From assembly GCA_020444905.1 (NCBI GenBank), contig JAGRHQ010000008.1, forward strand, positions 1-42,034: a DNA stretch of 42,034 nt, read 5' to 3'. A model generated the notes under the pieces. It made no database searches and was not told the DNA's origin. It worked only from the letters and a program-made list of their open reading frames with translations. Position 1 is the stretch's first letter, and the number at the start of each line of letters is the position of its first letter. Position numbers and translations under genes: made by a program. The DNA comes from Candidatus Competibacteraceae bacterium. Lineage in GTDB: Bacteria; Pseudomonadota; Gammaproteobacteria; Competibacterales; Competibacteraceae. Of this stretch, positions 8,660-18,178 are shown in pieces.

Positions 8660-9301
8660 TCAAGCCCGCTTGCGCCCGGTGATCATGGCGTGAGCGAGAT
8701 TCTCCCGGTGCAGTAAACTTTCCCATATCACGCCGGTGAGGTGCCCGACGACCAGGATCAGCGTGAAGTTTGCAAAGAATTCATGAATTTCTTTGGCGAT
8801 GTCGATCAGACTATCGCTGCTGTTTACCAATAATCCGGCCAGCGGTCCCATCCCCTTGTCAGCGCCGTAGAGTATTAAACCAGCGGTGACGGTGACGGTG
8901 AGGCTCAACAACAAAATGATGATCATTGCACCACCGGCGGGGTTGTGGCCGAGATGGCGGGGCGCGCGCAACGTCAATACCTGTTGGGTATAAGTGAAAA
9001 TTTCACGTGGACTGCGCACGAAGTCACTGAATCGGGCGTAAGGGGGGCCAGTGAAACCCCAGATCAGGCGAAAAATCAGCAGTCCGACAATAGCATAGCC
9101 GGACCAGACATGGATAGTTTGTAACAACGCTCCATCGACGTTTTCCAGAAGATCTTCAAACAACTCGCCCTGGCTGAAATAAGCCAGCGTAAAGGCGATG
9201 ACCAGGCTCCAGTGAAACAGGCGAACCCAGAGATCCCAAACGGTGATTTCGGTGGTATTGCGGTCGGTCATGACAGGATGCTGTATCGGTGATGCCTCCA
9301 T
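8660..9301 (-). CDS. Cytochrome b561-type membrane protein
   Basis: A 213-aa integral membrane protein with about four transmembrane helices and histidines placed as haem ligands: LFHWSL (helix 1), TIHVWSGY (helix 2), and EIHEFF with VVGHLTG in the last helix region. It fits the bacterial cytochrome b561 family (Ni/Fe-hydrogenase b-type cytochrome/thiosulfate reductase fold), which passes electrons between quinol and a periplasmic partner. The gene follows pepSY by 55 bp on the same strand, a common pairing. The start is uncertain: an ATG at 9301 gives the length stated and an ATG at 9271 (MTDRN) is equally possible; neither has a clear ribosome-binding site at the right distance. Confidence 0.87.
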   Translation of the reverse strand: MEASPIQHPVMTDRNTTEITVWDLWVRLFHWSLVIAFTLAYFSQGELFEDLLENVDGALLQTIHVWSGYAIVGLLIFRLIWGFTGPPYARFSDFVRSPREIFTYTQQVLTLRAPRHLGHNPAGGAMIIILLLSLTVTVTAGLILYGADKGMGPLAGLLVNSSDSLIDIAKEIHEFFANFTLILVVGHLTGVIWESLLHRENLAHAMITGRKRA

Positions 9302-9356
9302 CGTAGCAAAAGCGCCAACGCGGAGGCGGGTTTATGCGCAGGAAAAGCTGTGGTGG

Positions 9357-9674
9357 TTACTCGCTCTTTTCGTCGACCAGCGCCCCAGTCGCGATCTCGT
9401 AGTACACCTTCCATTTTTTTCCGTCAGCACCATCAATTTTGACTTCCCAGGTCTGTTTGCCTTTATGACCATCCTCATACGCTTTGGTGACTTTGCCTGG
9501 ATGCGCCTTGATTGCCATTTCCACAGCCTGCTCCTTGGTGATTTTGCCAGAGGTTACAGCGGCAGACGGGCTGGTGGTTGGCGCTGTCTCCTTGGTTTCA
9601 GAAGCGGAAGCAGGGAAGGCGCAAAGGGTGGCGGCGAGAGTGGCGGCAACGAACAGCGATTTACGAATGATCAT
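9357..9674 (-). CDS. Secreted PepSY-domain protein
   Basis: A 105-aa protein with a signal peptide (cleavage likely after ASA, about residue 24), a Ser/Thr/Pro-rich linker and one PepSY domain from about residue 43 (ITKEQAVEMAIKAHPGKVTK through TWEVKIDGADGKKWKVYYE). PepSY domains are small periplasmic modules linked to protease inhibition or redox membrane proteins; pairing with a cytochrome b561 is frequent. It is first in a minus-strand pair with the cytochrome b gene and faces prsT divergently. Its own role is unknown. Confidence 0.85.
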   Translation of the reverse strand: MIIRKSLFVAATLAATLCAFPASASETKETAPTTSPSAAVTSGKITKEQAVEMAIKAHPGKVTKAYEDGHKGKQTWEVKIDGADGKKWKVYYEIATGALVDEKSE

Positions 9675-9836
9675 TAAGATTTCCTTGATAAAGTGGATTG
9701 AGAATAGGGCGGGTCACCGCCGGTTATCGTGGTCAAAGCCTCCTCCGAGCTCGACCTTGAGCGATACTTTAACATGCATACCTTAAACCAAGCTGAAATT
9801 CATTAGTCCAACCGTCGGCTAGTAAAGTGGTTAGCC

Positions 9837-9842
9837 TATAAT
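9837..9842 (+). promoter_or_regulatory. Candidate -10 element of prsT
   Basis: A perfect TATAAT lies 57 bp before the prsT ATG, in the divergent 224-bp region shared with pepSY. No good -35 hexamer is found 16-18 bp upstream, so this may be a weak or activator-dependent promoter. Confidence 0.35.
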
Positions 9843-9898
9843 CACAATATTCATTGAGCCACTGCCTCCAACCTGATGACTTACTTTTGGAGCCCATC

Positions 9899-12800
9899 AT
9901 GAAATCCCGTTATCGTTTATTGACTTTGCCCTTGCGCGCTCTGGTGCTGGGTTGCTGCCTGGGAGTCGGCGTCACCACTGGATTAGTGAGCTGCGGTGAT
10001 CGCACCACCGATGTCGAGCATGTTCAGCGAGCCCGGGAATATCAAACCAAGCAAGAGTGGCAAGCCGGCGTTATCGAACTCAAAAACGCCTTGCAGAAGA
10101 ACCCGGAGAACCGCGATGCCCGATTGCTGCTGGGGCAAATTTATGTGGAAACCGGCAACGGCGCTCCTGCGGAGAAAGAATTGCAACGCGCTCAGGAGTT
10201 GGGCGCCGAGCGCAGCGCCTGGCTGCTGCCATTGGCGCGATCCTACTTGCTGCAAGGCCAGAATCAAAAAGTGCTGGAGCTGACTCCGGAAGAAAGTGAT
10301 TCGCCAGCGACTCAAGCAACACTGCAGGCGTTGCACGGACTTGCTCAACTGGCGCTTGGACAACCCGACGCCGCCAAAACCAGTCTGGATCAGGCGCTGA
10401 AATTGCAGCCAAACGATCTCGACGCTTTGCTGGGCCTGGGCCAGTTGGCGCTAATCAATCGCAATTACAGCGAGGCCGAAGCCTTTGCCAGCAAGGCCAG
10501 CGAGCAGAATCCGGATGACCTGCGACCCTGGTTTATCAAAGTGCGGTTGCATCGCTTGCAAAATGACGATCCGGCAACGCTCAAAGCCTTGCAGCGCATT
10601 CTCGAACTGCAACCGGAAAACGCTGCCGCTCTGTTGGAGCGGGCGCAGATCCTGATCGCCCAGGGCAAGCAGGATGAAGCCCTGGCCGATGTCGAAACCG
10701 TTCGCAAGCGTCAACCGAATCAGCCAGAGGCCAATTATCTGCGCGGCAGCATCCTGTTCCAGAAGAAGGAACTGACCCCGGCTCAGGATGCCCTGCTGCA
10801 GGTGCTAAGAGTCGCGCCCGACCATCCCGGCAGTCAGTTCTTGTTGGGTTCCATCAATTATGAACAAGGCAATTTGGGGCTGGCCGAACAGTACCTGACG
10901 TCATTCGTTAGCCGCCTGCCCGGCTATTTGCCAGCGCGTCTGCTGCTGGCCGCCACCCAGCTTAAGCTGGAAAAACCAGATCAGGCTATTAACACCCTGA
11001 CGCCGGCGCTGGCCCAGTCGCCGGATGACGCCCAGTTGCTGGCCCTGCTCGGCAGCGCCTATCTGCAAAACCGGGATTACGCCAAGGGTTCGGAATACTT
11101 GCAGAAAGCGGCGCAGATTGCCCCGGATGCCGCCAATATCCGCACCCAATTGGCGCTATCGCGGCTTGGAGAAGGTAAAGCTGGCGAGGCGGTTCGCGAA
11201 CTGCAAGGGTTGGTCGATCTGGGACAGGACGTACTCCAGGCGGATCTGTTGCTGGTGCAAGCCTATTTGCAGCAGAAGGATTATGACAAGGCGATCACTG
11301 CCGCCAGCGAACTGGTGAAGAAAAAACCGGACGATCCGGTTGCGCATAACCTGTTAGGCGGAGCGTATCTGGCCAAGGGCGAGAATAAAAAAGCCCGTAG
11401 CGAATTTGAACAGGCGTTGCGGCTGAATCCGGATTTCAGCACTCCGGCGCTGAATCTCGCGTTGCTGGAATTGAAAGCCGGCAATCGTAACGCTGCACGG
11501 GAATTGTATGAAAAGATCGTCGCTAAAGAACCCGGTAACCTGAGCGCCCTGCTGCGCCTGGCCGGACTGGCTGAACAGGCAGGACAGAGCGAGCAAACGC
11601 TGCGCTGGCTGGAACAGGCCTGGGATAAAAATCCTGCATCCCTGGAAGCGGGTCTGGCGCTGATTGGCCAGTATCAGGCCGCCAACCTGAATGTGAAGGC
11701 GCTTAACATAGCGCGCGGCCTGGAAGCGGCTAATCCCGAACATCCAGCCGCACAGCGGGCGCTCGGTCTGGCGCTGCTGGCGGATGGCCGGCCTGATGAT
11801 GCGGTCAAGGCGTTCCGTAAGCTGACGGAATTGCAGCCGCAATCGCCGGAACCCTGGCATCTGATCGCCTTAACCCAGGCGCGTTCCCAGAAATTCAAAG
11901 AAGCCGCGGAAGCGATTAGCAGGGCGCTGGCGATTCAAGGCGACTATCTACCCTCGCTGGTGGCCCGCGTCGAATTGCAAGCACAGCAGGGGAAATTTGC
12001 TGAGGCGCTGGCCGGCGCCAAGGCGCTGCAAAAACAGTTTGCCAATCTGAATGTGGGCTACCGCCTGGAAGGCAACCTGTACGTCCGACAAAAGGATTTC
12101 ACCAAAGCACTGGCCGCTTATCAGGCCGCTTACGCCAAAACTCCGGACAGTCAAACCGTGCTCATGCTGGCCGGGGCGCAGCAGGTCAACGGCGACAGTG
12201 AGGCGGCGTTGAAGACGTTGCGCGAGTGGTTGACGGCGCATCCAAATGATGTTCAGGTGCGTACTCGACTGGCGGACGAGTTGCAACGCTTGGGACGACG
12301 CGAGGAGGCTATCGCCGAATATGAACGGCTCGCCAAGCGGGAAGCAGATAACGAAGGAAGCGGTGCGGTCACTCTGGATCGTGGCCTGCAACAAGCGGAT
12401 ACCCTGTTAGTGCAGGCTTATCTCCAGCAAAAGGAATTCGACAAGGCGATCGCTGCTGCTAAGGATTTGACCGAAAAACGGACGGATGAGCCGGGGGCGT
12501 TCAATCTGCTGGGTGCGGTTTATCTTGCGCAGGGCGATGATCGGGCGGCGCGAGCCGCCTTTGATCAGGCGTTGAAATTGAAACCCGACCATGTCCCCGC
12601 GCAAATGAACCTGGCGACGCTGGATGTCAAAAACGGAAATCAGGCTGGCGCGCAACTGCGCTATCGGCAGGTTCTGGAACGCGATCCAGACAATTTCGCG
12701 GCCGTAGTGCGGTTGGCGGCGCTGCTGGGGCGCACTGACGAGTCGCTGCGATTGCTGGAGCAAGCCTGGAGCCGGCAGCCAGACTCCATCGAGGCCGGTT

Positions 12801-13843
12801 TAGCATTGGCCCAGGAATACACAAACCGTGGCGACAAGGATAAGGCGCTGACCGTAGTGCAAAATCTGGAAAAGGTGAAAGCAGATGATCCACGGGTCGT
12901 GCGCGCATTGGGGCTGACTCAAGCCAGCAATGGCAAGACAACCGAGGCGATCGCCAGCTTCCAGAAGTTAGCCAGTCTGTTGCCGCAATCGCCGGAACCT
13001 TGGTATCTGGCGGCGATGGCGCAAAGCGCAGCCAAGAACGTTAGCGCTGCAACCAAGTCGCTGGACAAAGCCCTAGCCATTCAAAATAACTATTTACCAG
13101 CGCTGGTCGCCAAGGTGCAGTTGCAGCAACAAGGACAGGAAGTTGACCAGGCGCTGGAGGGCGTCCGCCACATTCAAGCTCTCTACCCGGACCAAATAAC
13201 GGGCTATGTGCTGGAAGGCGATTTACATCTGCGACAAAAGGAATTTGCGCCAGCGGTAGAAGCTTATCAGTCGGCGTATGCCAAAACGCCCAATAACCAG
13301 ACCGCGACGCGGTTGGCCAACGCCCAGTGGCAGGCCGGCGAACGGGAAGCAGCGCTAGCAACCTTGCGGCAATGGTTGACCAGTGAACCCAAGGACAATC
13401 GCGCGCGCTTGCAATACGCGATGTATTTGCAAGAATCGAATCGTAAAACGGAAACGATTACGGAGTACGAACAACTGGCCGAGCGCTTGCCGGATAATCC
13501 CATAGTCCTGAACAATCTGGCCTGGTTCTACTACGAAACCGGCTATCCTCGCGCGCTGCGTTATTCGGAACGCGCGCATGACAAGGCGCCGGATAATCCG
13601 GAAGTGGCGGATACCCTGGGCTGGATTCTGGTGCAGCGCAATGAAGCGTTGCGTGGCCTGGAGTTCCTGGAAAAAGCAGCGGACAAGCTGCCAGATCAGC
13701 CTTCGGTGCGCTATCATCTGGCAGCAACCTACGCCAAGTTGGGACGCAAGGACGCTGCGCGGCAGGCATTGGAAAAACTGGCAGGCGTTTCGGCGTTCCC
13801 GGAACAGGAAGAAGCGCGCAAGCTGTTGGAAAGCCTGAGATAG
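9899..13843 (+). CDS. prsT: PEP-CTERM system TPR-repeat lipoprotein PrsT, enlarged
   Basis: The ATG at 9899 is chosen because GGAG lies just upstream and the protein then starts MKSRYRLL with a lipoprotein signal ending in the lipobox LVSC. An in-frame ATG at 9854 would bury this signal. The remaining ~1280 residues are almost wholly TPR repeats, with the pattern A-x-x-x-L-x-x-N/P-D at ~34-residue spacing, matching the PrsT family found with exosortase and exopolysaccharide loci. By recall, typical members are ~900 aa; this one is 1314 aa. The extra length comes from an internal duplication: residues ~450-817 and ~835-1200 align throughout (LLVQAYLQQK, LPQSPEPW and AYAKTP all recur). It probably acts as an outer-membrane-anchored scaffold for export or polysaccharide assembly, which is inference from the family. 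Confidence 0.88.
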   Translation: MKSRYRLLTLPLRALVLGCCLGVGVTTGLVSCGDRTTDVEHVQRAREYQTKQEWQAGVIELKNALQKNPENRDARLLLGQIYVETGNGAPAEKELQRAQELGAERSAWLLPLARSYLLQGQNQKVLELTPEESDSPATQATLQALHGLAQLALGQPDAAKTSLDQALKLQPNDLDALLGLGQLALINRNYSEAEAFASKASEQNPDDLRPWFIKVRLHRLQNDDPATLKALQRILELQPENAAALLERAQILIAQGKQDEALADVETVRKRQPNQPEANYLRGSILFQKKELTPAQDALLQVLRVAPDHPGSQFLLGSINYEQGNLGLAEQYLTSFVSRLPGYLPARLLLAATQLKLEKPDQAINTLTPALAQSPDDAQLLALLGSAYLQNRDYAKGSEYLQKAAQIAPDAANIRTQLALSRLGEGKAGEAVRELQGLVDLGQDVLQADLLLVQAYLQQKDYDKAITAASELVKKKPDDPVAHNLLGGAYLAKGENKKARSEFEQALRLNPDFSTPALNLALLELKAGNRNAARELYEKIVAKEPGNLSALLRLAGLAEQAGQSEQTLRWLEQAWDKNPASLEAGLALIGQYQAANLNVKALNIARGLEAANPEHPAAQRALGLALLADGRPDDAVKAFRKLTELQPQSPEPWHLIALTQARSQKFKEAAEAISRALAIQGDYLPSLVARVELQAQQGKFAEALAGAKALQKQFANLNVGYRLEGNLYVRQKDFTKALAAYQAAYAKTPDSQTVLMLAGAQQVNGDSEAALKTLREWLTAHPNDVQVRTRLADELQRLGRREEAIAEYERLAKREADNEGSGAVTLDRGLQQADTLLVQAYLQQKEFDKAIAAAKDLTEKRTDEPGAFNLLGAVYLAQGDDRAARAAFDQALKLKPDHVPAQMNLATLDVKNGNQAGAQLRYRQVLERDPDNFAAVVRLAALLGRTDESLRLLEQAWSRQPDSIEAGLALAQEYTNRGDKDKALTVVQNLEKVKADDPRVVRALGLTQASNGKTTEAIASFQKLASLLPQSPEPWYLAAMAQSAAKNVSAATKSLDKALAIQNNYLPALVAKVQLQQQGQEVDQALEGVRHIQALYPDQITGYVLEGDLHLRQKEFAPAVEAYQSAYAKTPNNQTATRLANAQWQAGEREAALATLRQWLTSEPKDNRARLQYAMYLQESNRKTETITEYEQLAERLPDNPIVLNNLAWFYYETGYPRALRYSERAHDKAPDNPEVADTLGWILVQRNEALRGLEFLEKAADKLPDQPSVRYHLAATYAKLGRKDAARQALEKLAGVSAFPEQEEARKLLESLR

Positions 13844-13859
13844 TAAAGACGGGTTGCTT

Positions 13860-14093
13860 CTATCCTCCCGTGACGGGTGGAAAGAACGCCACTTCATCGC
13901 CATCGCACACGGGGTGGGTCCATTCTGCGTATTCCAGATTCACTGCCGCCAGCAGGTTTGATGGCGGCGGTGTTTCTGGATGTAACGTCTCCCAAATGCT
14001 AGCGACTGTCCACCCCTTAGCAAAGGGTAATTCATCGCCAGCGCGGCCTAGCTGGTCACGCAAACTGGCGAAGTATCTAATTTGAATAGCCAT
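13860..14093 (-). CDS. moaD: MoaD/ThiS-family molybdopterin synthase small subunit
   Basis: A 77-aa ubiquitin-like protein starting MAIQIRYFASLRDQLG and ending VAFFPPVTGG. The C-terminal Gly-Gly is the site that is adenylated and converted to thiocarboxylate, giving sulfur to precursor Z in molybdenum cofactor synthesis together with MoaE. The start has GAGGG just upstream. It stands alone here: no moaE, moaC or moeB is adjacent. It converges with prsT (16 bp apart) and diverges from metK. The FASLRDQLG opening favours MoaD over ThiS. Confidence 0.88.
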   Translation of the reverse strand: MAIQIRYFASLRDQLGRAGDELPFAKGWTVASIWETLHPETPPPSNLLAAVNLEYAEWTHPVCDGDEVAFFPPVTGG

Positions 14094-14332
14094 TTATTTT
14101 CCCTCATCATGCGCTGAAGAGACCTGAAAACACTGATCAGATCCAAGATCAAAAGTTTACCCAGCCCCGTCTTTCGCTCAATTGGGTCGTTAATAACCAA
14201 CTAAATAGCATAAAAAATACAGATGCAAATATCCTATTTTCCGGGTAGACTGATTCCATTGAAATTGCTGGCGCTGCCTTGGCGTCCGCCATTCCCTTAA
14301 TACCGCCACTGTTTTCGAGGACCCGCCATCTT

Positions 14333-15493
14333 ATGAGCCGAACCTATCTGTTCACTTCCGAATCCGTCTCCGAGGGACATCCGGATAAAATCGCCGATCA
14401 GATTTCCGATGCCGTGCTGGATGCCATTATCGCCGAGGATCCCAGAGCGCGAGTCGCCTGCGAAACTTTGATCAAAACCGGCGTGGTTGTGCTGGCTGGA
14501 GAGATTACCACTTCAGCCTGGGTGGATTTCGACCAGATCGTGCGCGATACCGTCGTGGGCATTGGCTACGACAATTCCAACGTGGGTTTTGACGGCGCCA
14601 CCTGCGCGGTGCTGTCCTGCATCGGCAAGCAATCCGCCAATATCGCGCAAGGCGTGGATCGCGCTAAGCCCGAGGAACAGGGCGCAGGTGACCAGGGCCT
14701 GATGTTTGGCTACGCCACCAACGAAACGGATGTGCTGATGCCGGCGCCGATTACCTATGCTCATCGGTTGGTGCAGCGACAGGCGGAAATGCGCAAGAGC
14801 GGGGTGCTGCCCTGGTTGCGGCCGGACGCCAAGAGCCAGATCACCTTCCGCTATGAGGACAATCAGGTCGCCGGCGTCGAAGCCGTGGTGCTGTCAACCC
14901 AGCATGATGCCGACATTACTTACAAACTGCTGCGCGAAGCGGTGATGGAAAATATCGTCTTGCCCGTACTGCCTCCCGAATGGCTGGACAAGCATACCCA
15001 ATATCACATTAACCCAACCGGCAGTTTCGTCATCGGCGGTCCCGTGGGTGATTGCGGCCTGACCGGACGCAAGATCATCGTCGATACCTACGGCGGTTCC
15101 GCCCATCACGGCGGCGGGGCTTTTTCCGGTAAAGACCCCTCCAAGGTCGATCGTTCCGCGGCTTACGCCGGGCGTTATGTAGCCAAGAACATTGTCGCCG
15201 CCGGCCTGGCGGACAAATGCGAAATCCAGGTCTCCTATGCGATTGGCGTCGCTGAGCCGACATCAATCAACGTCAATACCTTTGGCACCGGCAAGCTGGA
15301 TGAAGACCGGCTGGTCACGATTATTCGCGGTCATTTCGATCTGCGGCCTTACGGACTGGTCAAGATGCTGGATCTGATCCGGCCCATCTACCGCAAGACG
15401 GCTGCTTACGGGCACTTTGGCCGGGAAGAACCGGAATTTACCTGGGAGCGCACCGACCGGGCCGATGCATTGCGCGAAGCCGCCGGACTTTGA
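14333..15493 (+). CDS. metK: S-adenosylmethionine synthetase
   Basis: MetK makes S-adenosylmethionine from methionine and ATP. The ATG at 14333 is chosen because the protein then begins [20 protein letters not shown], the conserved family start, with GAGG upstream; an in-frame ATG at 14279 only adds an unrelated leader. The 386-aa length is typical. Visible motifs are GHPDK (substrate site), [12 protein letters not shown] (ATP-binding hexapeptide region) and [16 protein letters not shown] (P-loop-like, near the C-terminal third). It heads the methyl-cycle cluster with ahcY and metF. The 239-bp upstream gap shows no SAM riboswitch that I recognise. Confidence 0.97.
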   Translation: MSRTYLFTSESVSEGHPDKIADQISDAVLDAIIAEDPRARVACETLIKTGVVVLAGEITTSAWVDFDQIVRDTVVGIGYDNSNVGFDGATCAVLSCIGKQSANIAQGVDRAKPEEQGAGDQGLMFGYATNETDVLMPAPITYAHRLVQRQAEMRKSGVLPWLRPDAKSQITFRYEDNQVAGVEAVVLSTQHDADITYKLLREAVMENIVLPVLPPEWLDKHTQYHINPTGSFVIGGPVGDCGLTGRKIIVDTYGGSAHHGGGAFSGKDPSKVDRSAAYAGRYVAKNIVAAGLADKCEIQVSYAIGVAEPTSINVNTFGTGKLDEDRLVTIIRGHFDLRPYGLVKMLDLIRPIYRKTAAYGHFGREEPEFTWERTDRADALREAAGL

Positions 15494-15597
15494 GCTTTTT
15501 GATGCTCATGGAACAATTTGCAAGTAATCGCGGTCATTTGGCAAGCGATTGACCTGATCATTGCTGTTTTTCTGCTTGATTGATTTTCCTGCCCCCC

Positions 15598-15673
15598 ACG
15601 TCGAGGGGCGCTGCAGCGGTCATCGACCGTCAGGCTCGGCGTGGCATGGCTTTCATAAGCCAACGGCGCCCGT
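15598..15673 (+). ncRNA. S-adenosylhomocysteine (SAH) riboswitch
   Basis: The leader of ahcY carries the conserved SAH riboswitch core: GAGGGGCGCTGCAGCGG, then CAGGCTCGG, then AACGGCGCCC. P1 pairs GGGCGC (15606-15611) with GCGCCC (15666-15671). P2 forms CGGTC/GACCG (15617-15621 with 15625-15629). The diagnostic pseudoknot pairs CGAG (15602-15605) with CTCG (15635-15638). A variable hairpin TGGCTT/AAGCCA (15647-15662) sits in the 3' linker. SAH binding is known to raise expression of the downstream gene. The element ends ~23 nt before the ahcY ATG, with GGAG (15687-15690) free when the pseudoknot forms. Confidence 0.92.
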
Positions 15674-15696
15674 TCATTCCAATACTGGAGAACGCT

Positions 15697-17115
15697 ATGA
15701 ACGCCGTCGTGCGCGAAAAACCGTTTACCGACTTTCACGTCGCCGATTTATCGCTGGCTACCTGGGGCCGCAAGGAAATCGCCATCGCCGAAACCGAAAT
15801 GCCGGGATTGATGGCGATTCGCGAGGAATACCGAGCGCAACAGCCGCTCAAAGGCGCCTGTATCGCCGGTTCCCTACACATGACCATTCAGACGGCAGTG
15901 TTGATTGAAACCTTGGCTGATCTTGGAGCCGACATCCGCTGGGCTTCCTGCAACATCTTTTCGACTCAGGATCACGCCGCCGCCGCGATTGCCGCCAGCA
16001 ACATTCCGGTCTTCGCTTACAAGGGCGAGTCGCTGGTGGAATACTGGGATTTCACCCACCGCATTCTGGAATGGCCGAATGGCGGCGCGCCCAATATGAT
16101 TCTCGACGATGGCGGCGACGCCACATTATTAGTGACGCTGGGCAGCCGGGCGGAGCAGGATCGTTCACTGATCGCCAATCCAACCTGTGAGGAAGAGCAG
16201 GTGCTGTTCGCGGCCATCCGCCAGCGATTGGAACGTCAGCCGGGCTGGTACTCGAAAATTCAGGCCAATATCCGAGGAGTGACCGAGGAAACCACCACCG
16301 GCGTTCATCGCCTGTACCAGATGGAGAAGGAAGGCCGCTTGCCCTTCCCAGCGTTCAACGTGAACGACTCGGTGACCAAGTCCAAATTCGATAATCTTTA
16401 TGGATGCCGCGAATCGCTGGTGGACGGCATCAAGCGGGCTACCGATGTGATGATCGCTGGAAAAATTGCTGTAGTTCTCGGCTATGGCGATGTGGGTAAA
16501 GGCTGCGCCCAGTCGCTGCGGGGTCTGGGAGCAACAGTGTGGGTCACGGAAATCGACCCGATTTGCGCCTTGCAGGCGGCGATGGAAGGTTATCGGGTAG
16601 TGCGTATGGATGATGTGGCGGATCAGGCGGACATCTTCGTTACCACCACGGGCAACGTGAGCGTGATTACCCATGACCACATGGCGCAGATGAAAAATCA
16701 GGCGATTGTGTGCAACATTGGTCATTTTGATTCGGAGATCGCGGTCGCCAGTTTGAAAGAATATTGCTGGGAGAACATCAAGCCTCAGGTTGATCACATC
16801 ATCTTCCCGGACGGCAAGCGGATTATCCTGCTGGCGGAGGGGCGATTGGTGAACCTCGGTTGCGCCACCGGCCATCCCTCGTTCGTGATGAGCAACAGTT
16901 TTACCAACCAGACGCTGGCGCAGATCGAGCTGTTCAATCACCGCGACCATTACGAAAACCGGGTCTACGTGTTGCCCAAGCATCTGGATGAAAAGGTCGC
17001 GCGGCTGCATCTGGACCGGATTGGGGCGAAATTGACCACGCTCACTCCGGAACAGGCGGCGTATATTGGCGTGGCGGTGGACGGACCGTATAAGGCGGAG
17101 AATTATCGGTACTAA
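15697..17115 (+). CDS. ahcY: S-adenosylhomocysteine hydrolase
   Basis: AhcY splits S-adenosylhomocysteine to adenosine and homocysteine, relieving inhibition of methyltransferases. The ATG at 15697 has GGAG seven bases upstream and gives a 472-aa protein, the usual length for long bacterial forms. In-frame codons from 15580 run through the riboswitch and are not coding. Motifs seen are [18 protein letters not shown] [21 protein letters not shown] in two halves, the NAD-binding GYGDVGKG and the C-terminal [11 protein letters not shown]. It lies under direct control of the SAH riboswitch. An imperfect hairpin (17125-17131 with 17147-17153) follows the stop codon. Confidence 0.97.
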   Translation: MNAVVREKPFTDFHVADLSLATWGRKEIAIAETEMPGLMAIREEYRAQQPLKGACIAGSLHMTIQTAVLIETLADLGADIRWASCNIFSTQDHAAAAIAASNIPVFAYKGESLVEYWDFTHRILEWPNGGAPNMILDDGGDATLLVTLGSRAEQDRSLIANPTCEEEQVLFAAIRQRLERQPGWYSKIQANIRGVTEETTTGVHRLYQMEKEGRLPFPAFNVNDSVTKSKFDNLYGCRESLVDGIKRATDVMIAGKIAVVLGYGDVGKGCAQSLRGLGATVWVTEIDPICALQAAMEGYRVVRMDDVADQADIFVTTTGNVSVITHDHMAQMKNQAIVCNIGHFDSEIAVASLKEYCWENIKPQVDHIIFPDGKRIILLAEGRLVNLGCATGHPSFVMSNSFTNQTLAQIELFNHRDHYENRVYVLPKHLDEKVARLHLDRIGAKLTTLTPEQAAYIGVAVDGPYKAENYRY

Positions 17116-17124
17116 GATGCATTT

Positions 17125-17153
17125 AGGAGTGATTTGCTTTCCGAACCACTCCT
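17125..17153. repeat. 7-bp inverted repeat between ahcY and the AAA ATPase gene
   Basis: AGGAGTG (17125-17131) pairs with CACTCCT (17147-17153) across a 15-nt loop. It lies ten bases after the ahcY stop and about 15 bases before the next ATG. There is no T-run. It may mark the end of the ahcY transcript or the left edge of the inserted module. Confidence 0.45.
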
Positions 17154-17168
17154 TCAGGCATTCCAGAC

Positions 17169-18158
17169 ATGGCAAGCGCAGATTTATTGATTGGACTTGT
17201 AAAAGCCGGGGCTTCGGGTGATGCCGCATTATTCCGGCGTCATGTCGAAGCTCTGATTGCGGATGAACGCGCTAAAAAACATGGTATCTTGGCCGATCGT
17301 CTGGTTGCTATTCTTCAGGATATCCCCACTAACACACCCCAAACACGACTGACCCCAAGTGGAAACGGAATACACTCTTTTCTCTTAGAGCAAGTTTCTG
17401 AACGCCCATTGGATACGCTCGTGCTTGCTCCAGAAACGGAAGCGCTCTGCCGAGAATTGATTACAGAGCAGCATCGCAGCGATCTTTTGAAAACCTATGG
17501 CCTTTCACCACGTCATAAGCTTTTAGTTGCAGGTCCTCCCGGCAATGGCAAAACGACGCTCGCTGAGGCCATCGCTTATGAACTGGCCGTGCCGTTGCTT
17601 GTGGTCCGTTACGAAAGCCTCATCGGTAGTTTCTTGGGAGAAACCGGAAGTCGGTTGCAAAAAATATTCGACTACGCCAGGACACAGCATTGTGTTTTAT
17701 TTTTCGATGAGTTCGAGATTCTCGGCAAGGAACGGGGCGATACTCGGGAAACTGGTGAAATCAAGCGGGTCGTCGGTACGCTGCTTACCCAAATTGATCG
17801 TCTGCCCAACTATGTCGTCACCATTGCTGCCAGTAATCACCCGGAATTGCTGGATAGAGCGGTTTGGCGCCGCTTCCAGCTACGGATTATTCTCTCAGCT
17901 CCGACCCGAAACCAGATTGCCCGATTTATTGAGTCCTTTGCAGAGCAACGTCGTTTCCAATTTGGCTTGGCATCTGGAACCATTGCCGAAAAGCTTTCAG
18001 GACACAGTTTTGCCGAGGTCGAAGAATTTTGCGTGGATGTTTTTCGACAAGCCATTCTGGCAGGAAGAACCGATCATCCACGCGAACTGACTCAACTCAA
18101 ACTCAGACAATGGCAGAATCGGGCTATGGCAAAGACCAACTTGGAAGTGAATGAATAA
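17169..18158 (+). CDS. ietA: AAA ATPase of an IetAS-type module
   Basis: A 329-aa AAA ATPase with Walker A GPPGNGKT (K128), Walker B LFFDEFE (D180, E181), sensor-1-like IAASNH and a second-region arginine in LLDRAVWRRF. It is followed 20 bp downstream by a subtilisin-like protease gene. This ATPase-plus-protease pair matches IetA/IetS, described from an Agrobacterium Ti plasmid as a stability (toxin-antitoxin-like) pair and later reported among anti-phage systems. IetA is thought to control the protease. No good ribosome-binding site precedes the ATG. The N-terminal ~100 residues are helical and lack a known motif. The pair sits between ahcY and metF, genes that usually adjoin, which suggests insertion. 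Confidence 0.85.
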   Translation: MASADLLIGLVKAGASGDAALFRRHVEALIADERAKKHGILADRLVAILQDIPTNTPQTRLTPSGNGIHSFLLEQVSERPLDTLVLAPETEALCRELITEQHRSDLLKTYGLSPRHKLLVAGPPGNGKTTLAEAIAYELAVPLLVVRYESLIGSFLGETGSRLQKIFDYARTQHCVLFFDEFEILGKERGDTRETGEIKRVVGTLLTQIDRLPNYVVTIAASNHPELLDRAVWRRFQLRIILSAPTRNQIARFIESFAEQRRFQFGLASGTIAEKLSGHSFAEVEEFCVDVFRQAILAGRTDHPRELTQLKLRQWQNRAMAKTNLEVNE

Positions 18159-18178
18159 AGCAAACAGGAGAGTAGTAC

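Noticed and set aside
8450-8716. 88-aa + strand open frame in the gap after the peroxidase gene
   Set aside because: It overlaps the 3' end of the cytochrome b gene on the opposite strand, has no ribosome-binding site or family feature, and its composition looks non-coding.
14094-14332. SAM riboswitch upstream of metK
   Set aside because: No recognisable SAM-I, SAM-II or SAM-V core was found; the region is AT-rich with no convincing conserved pairing.
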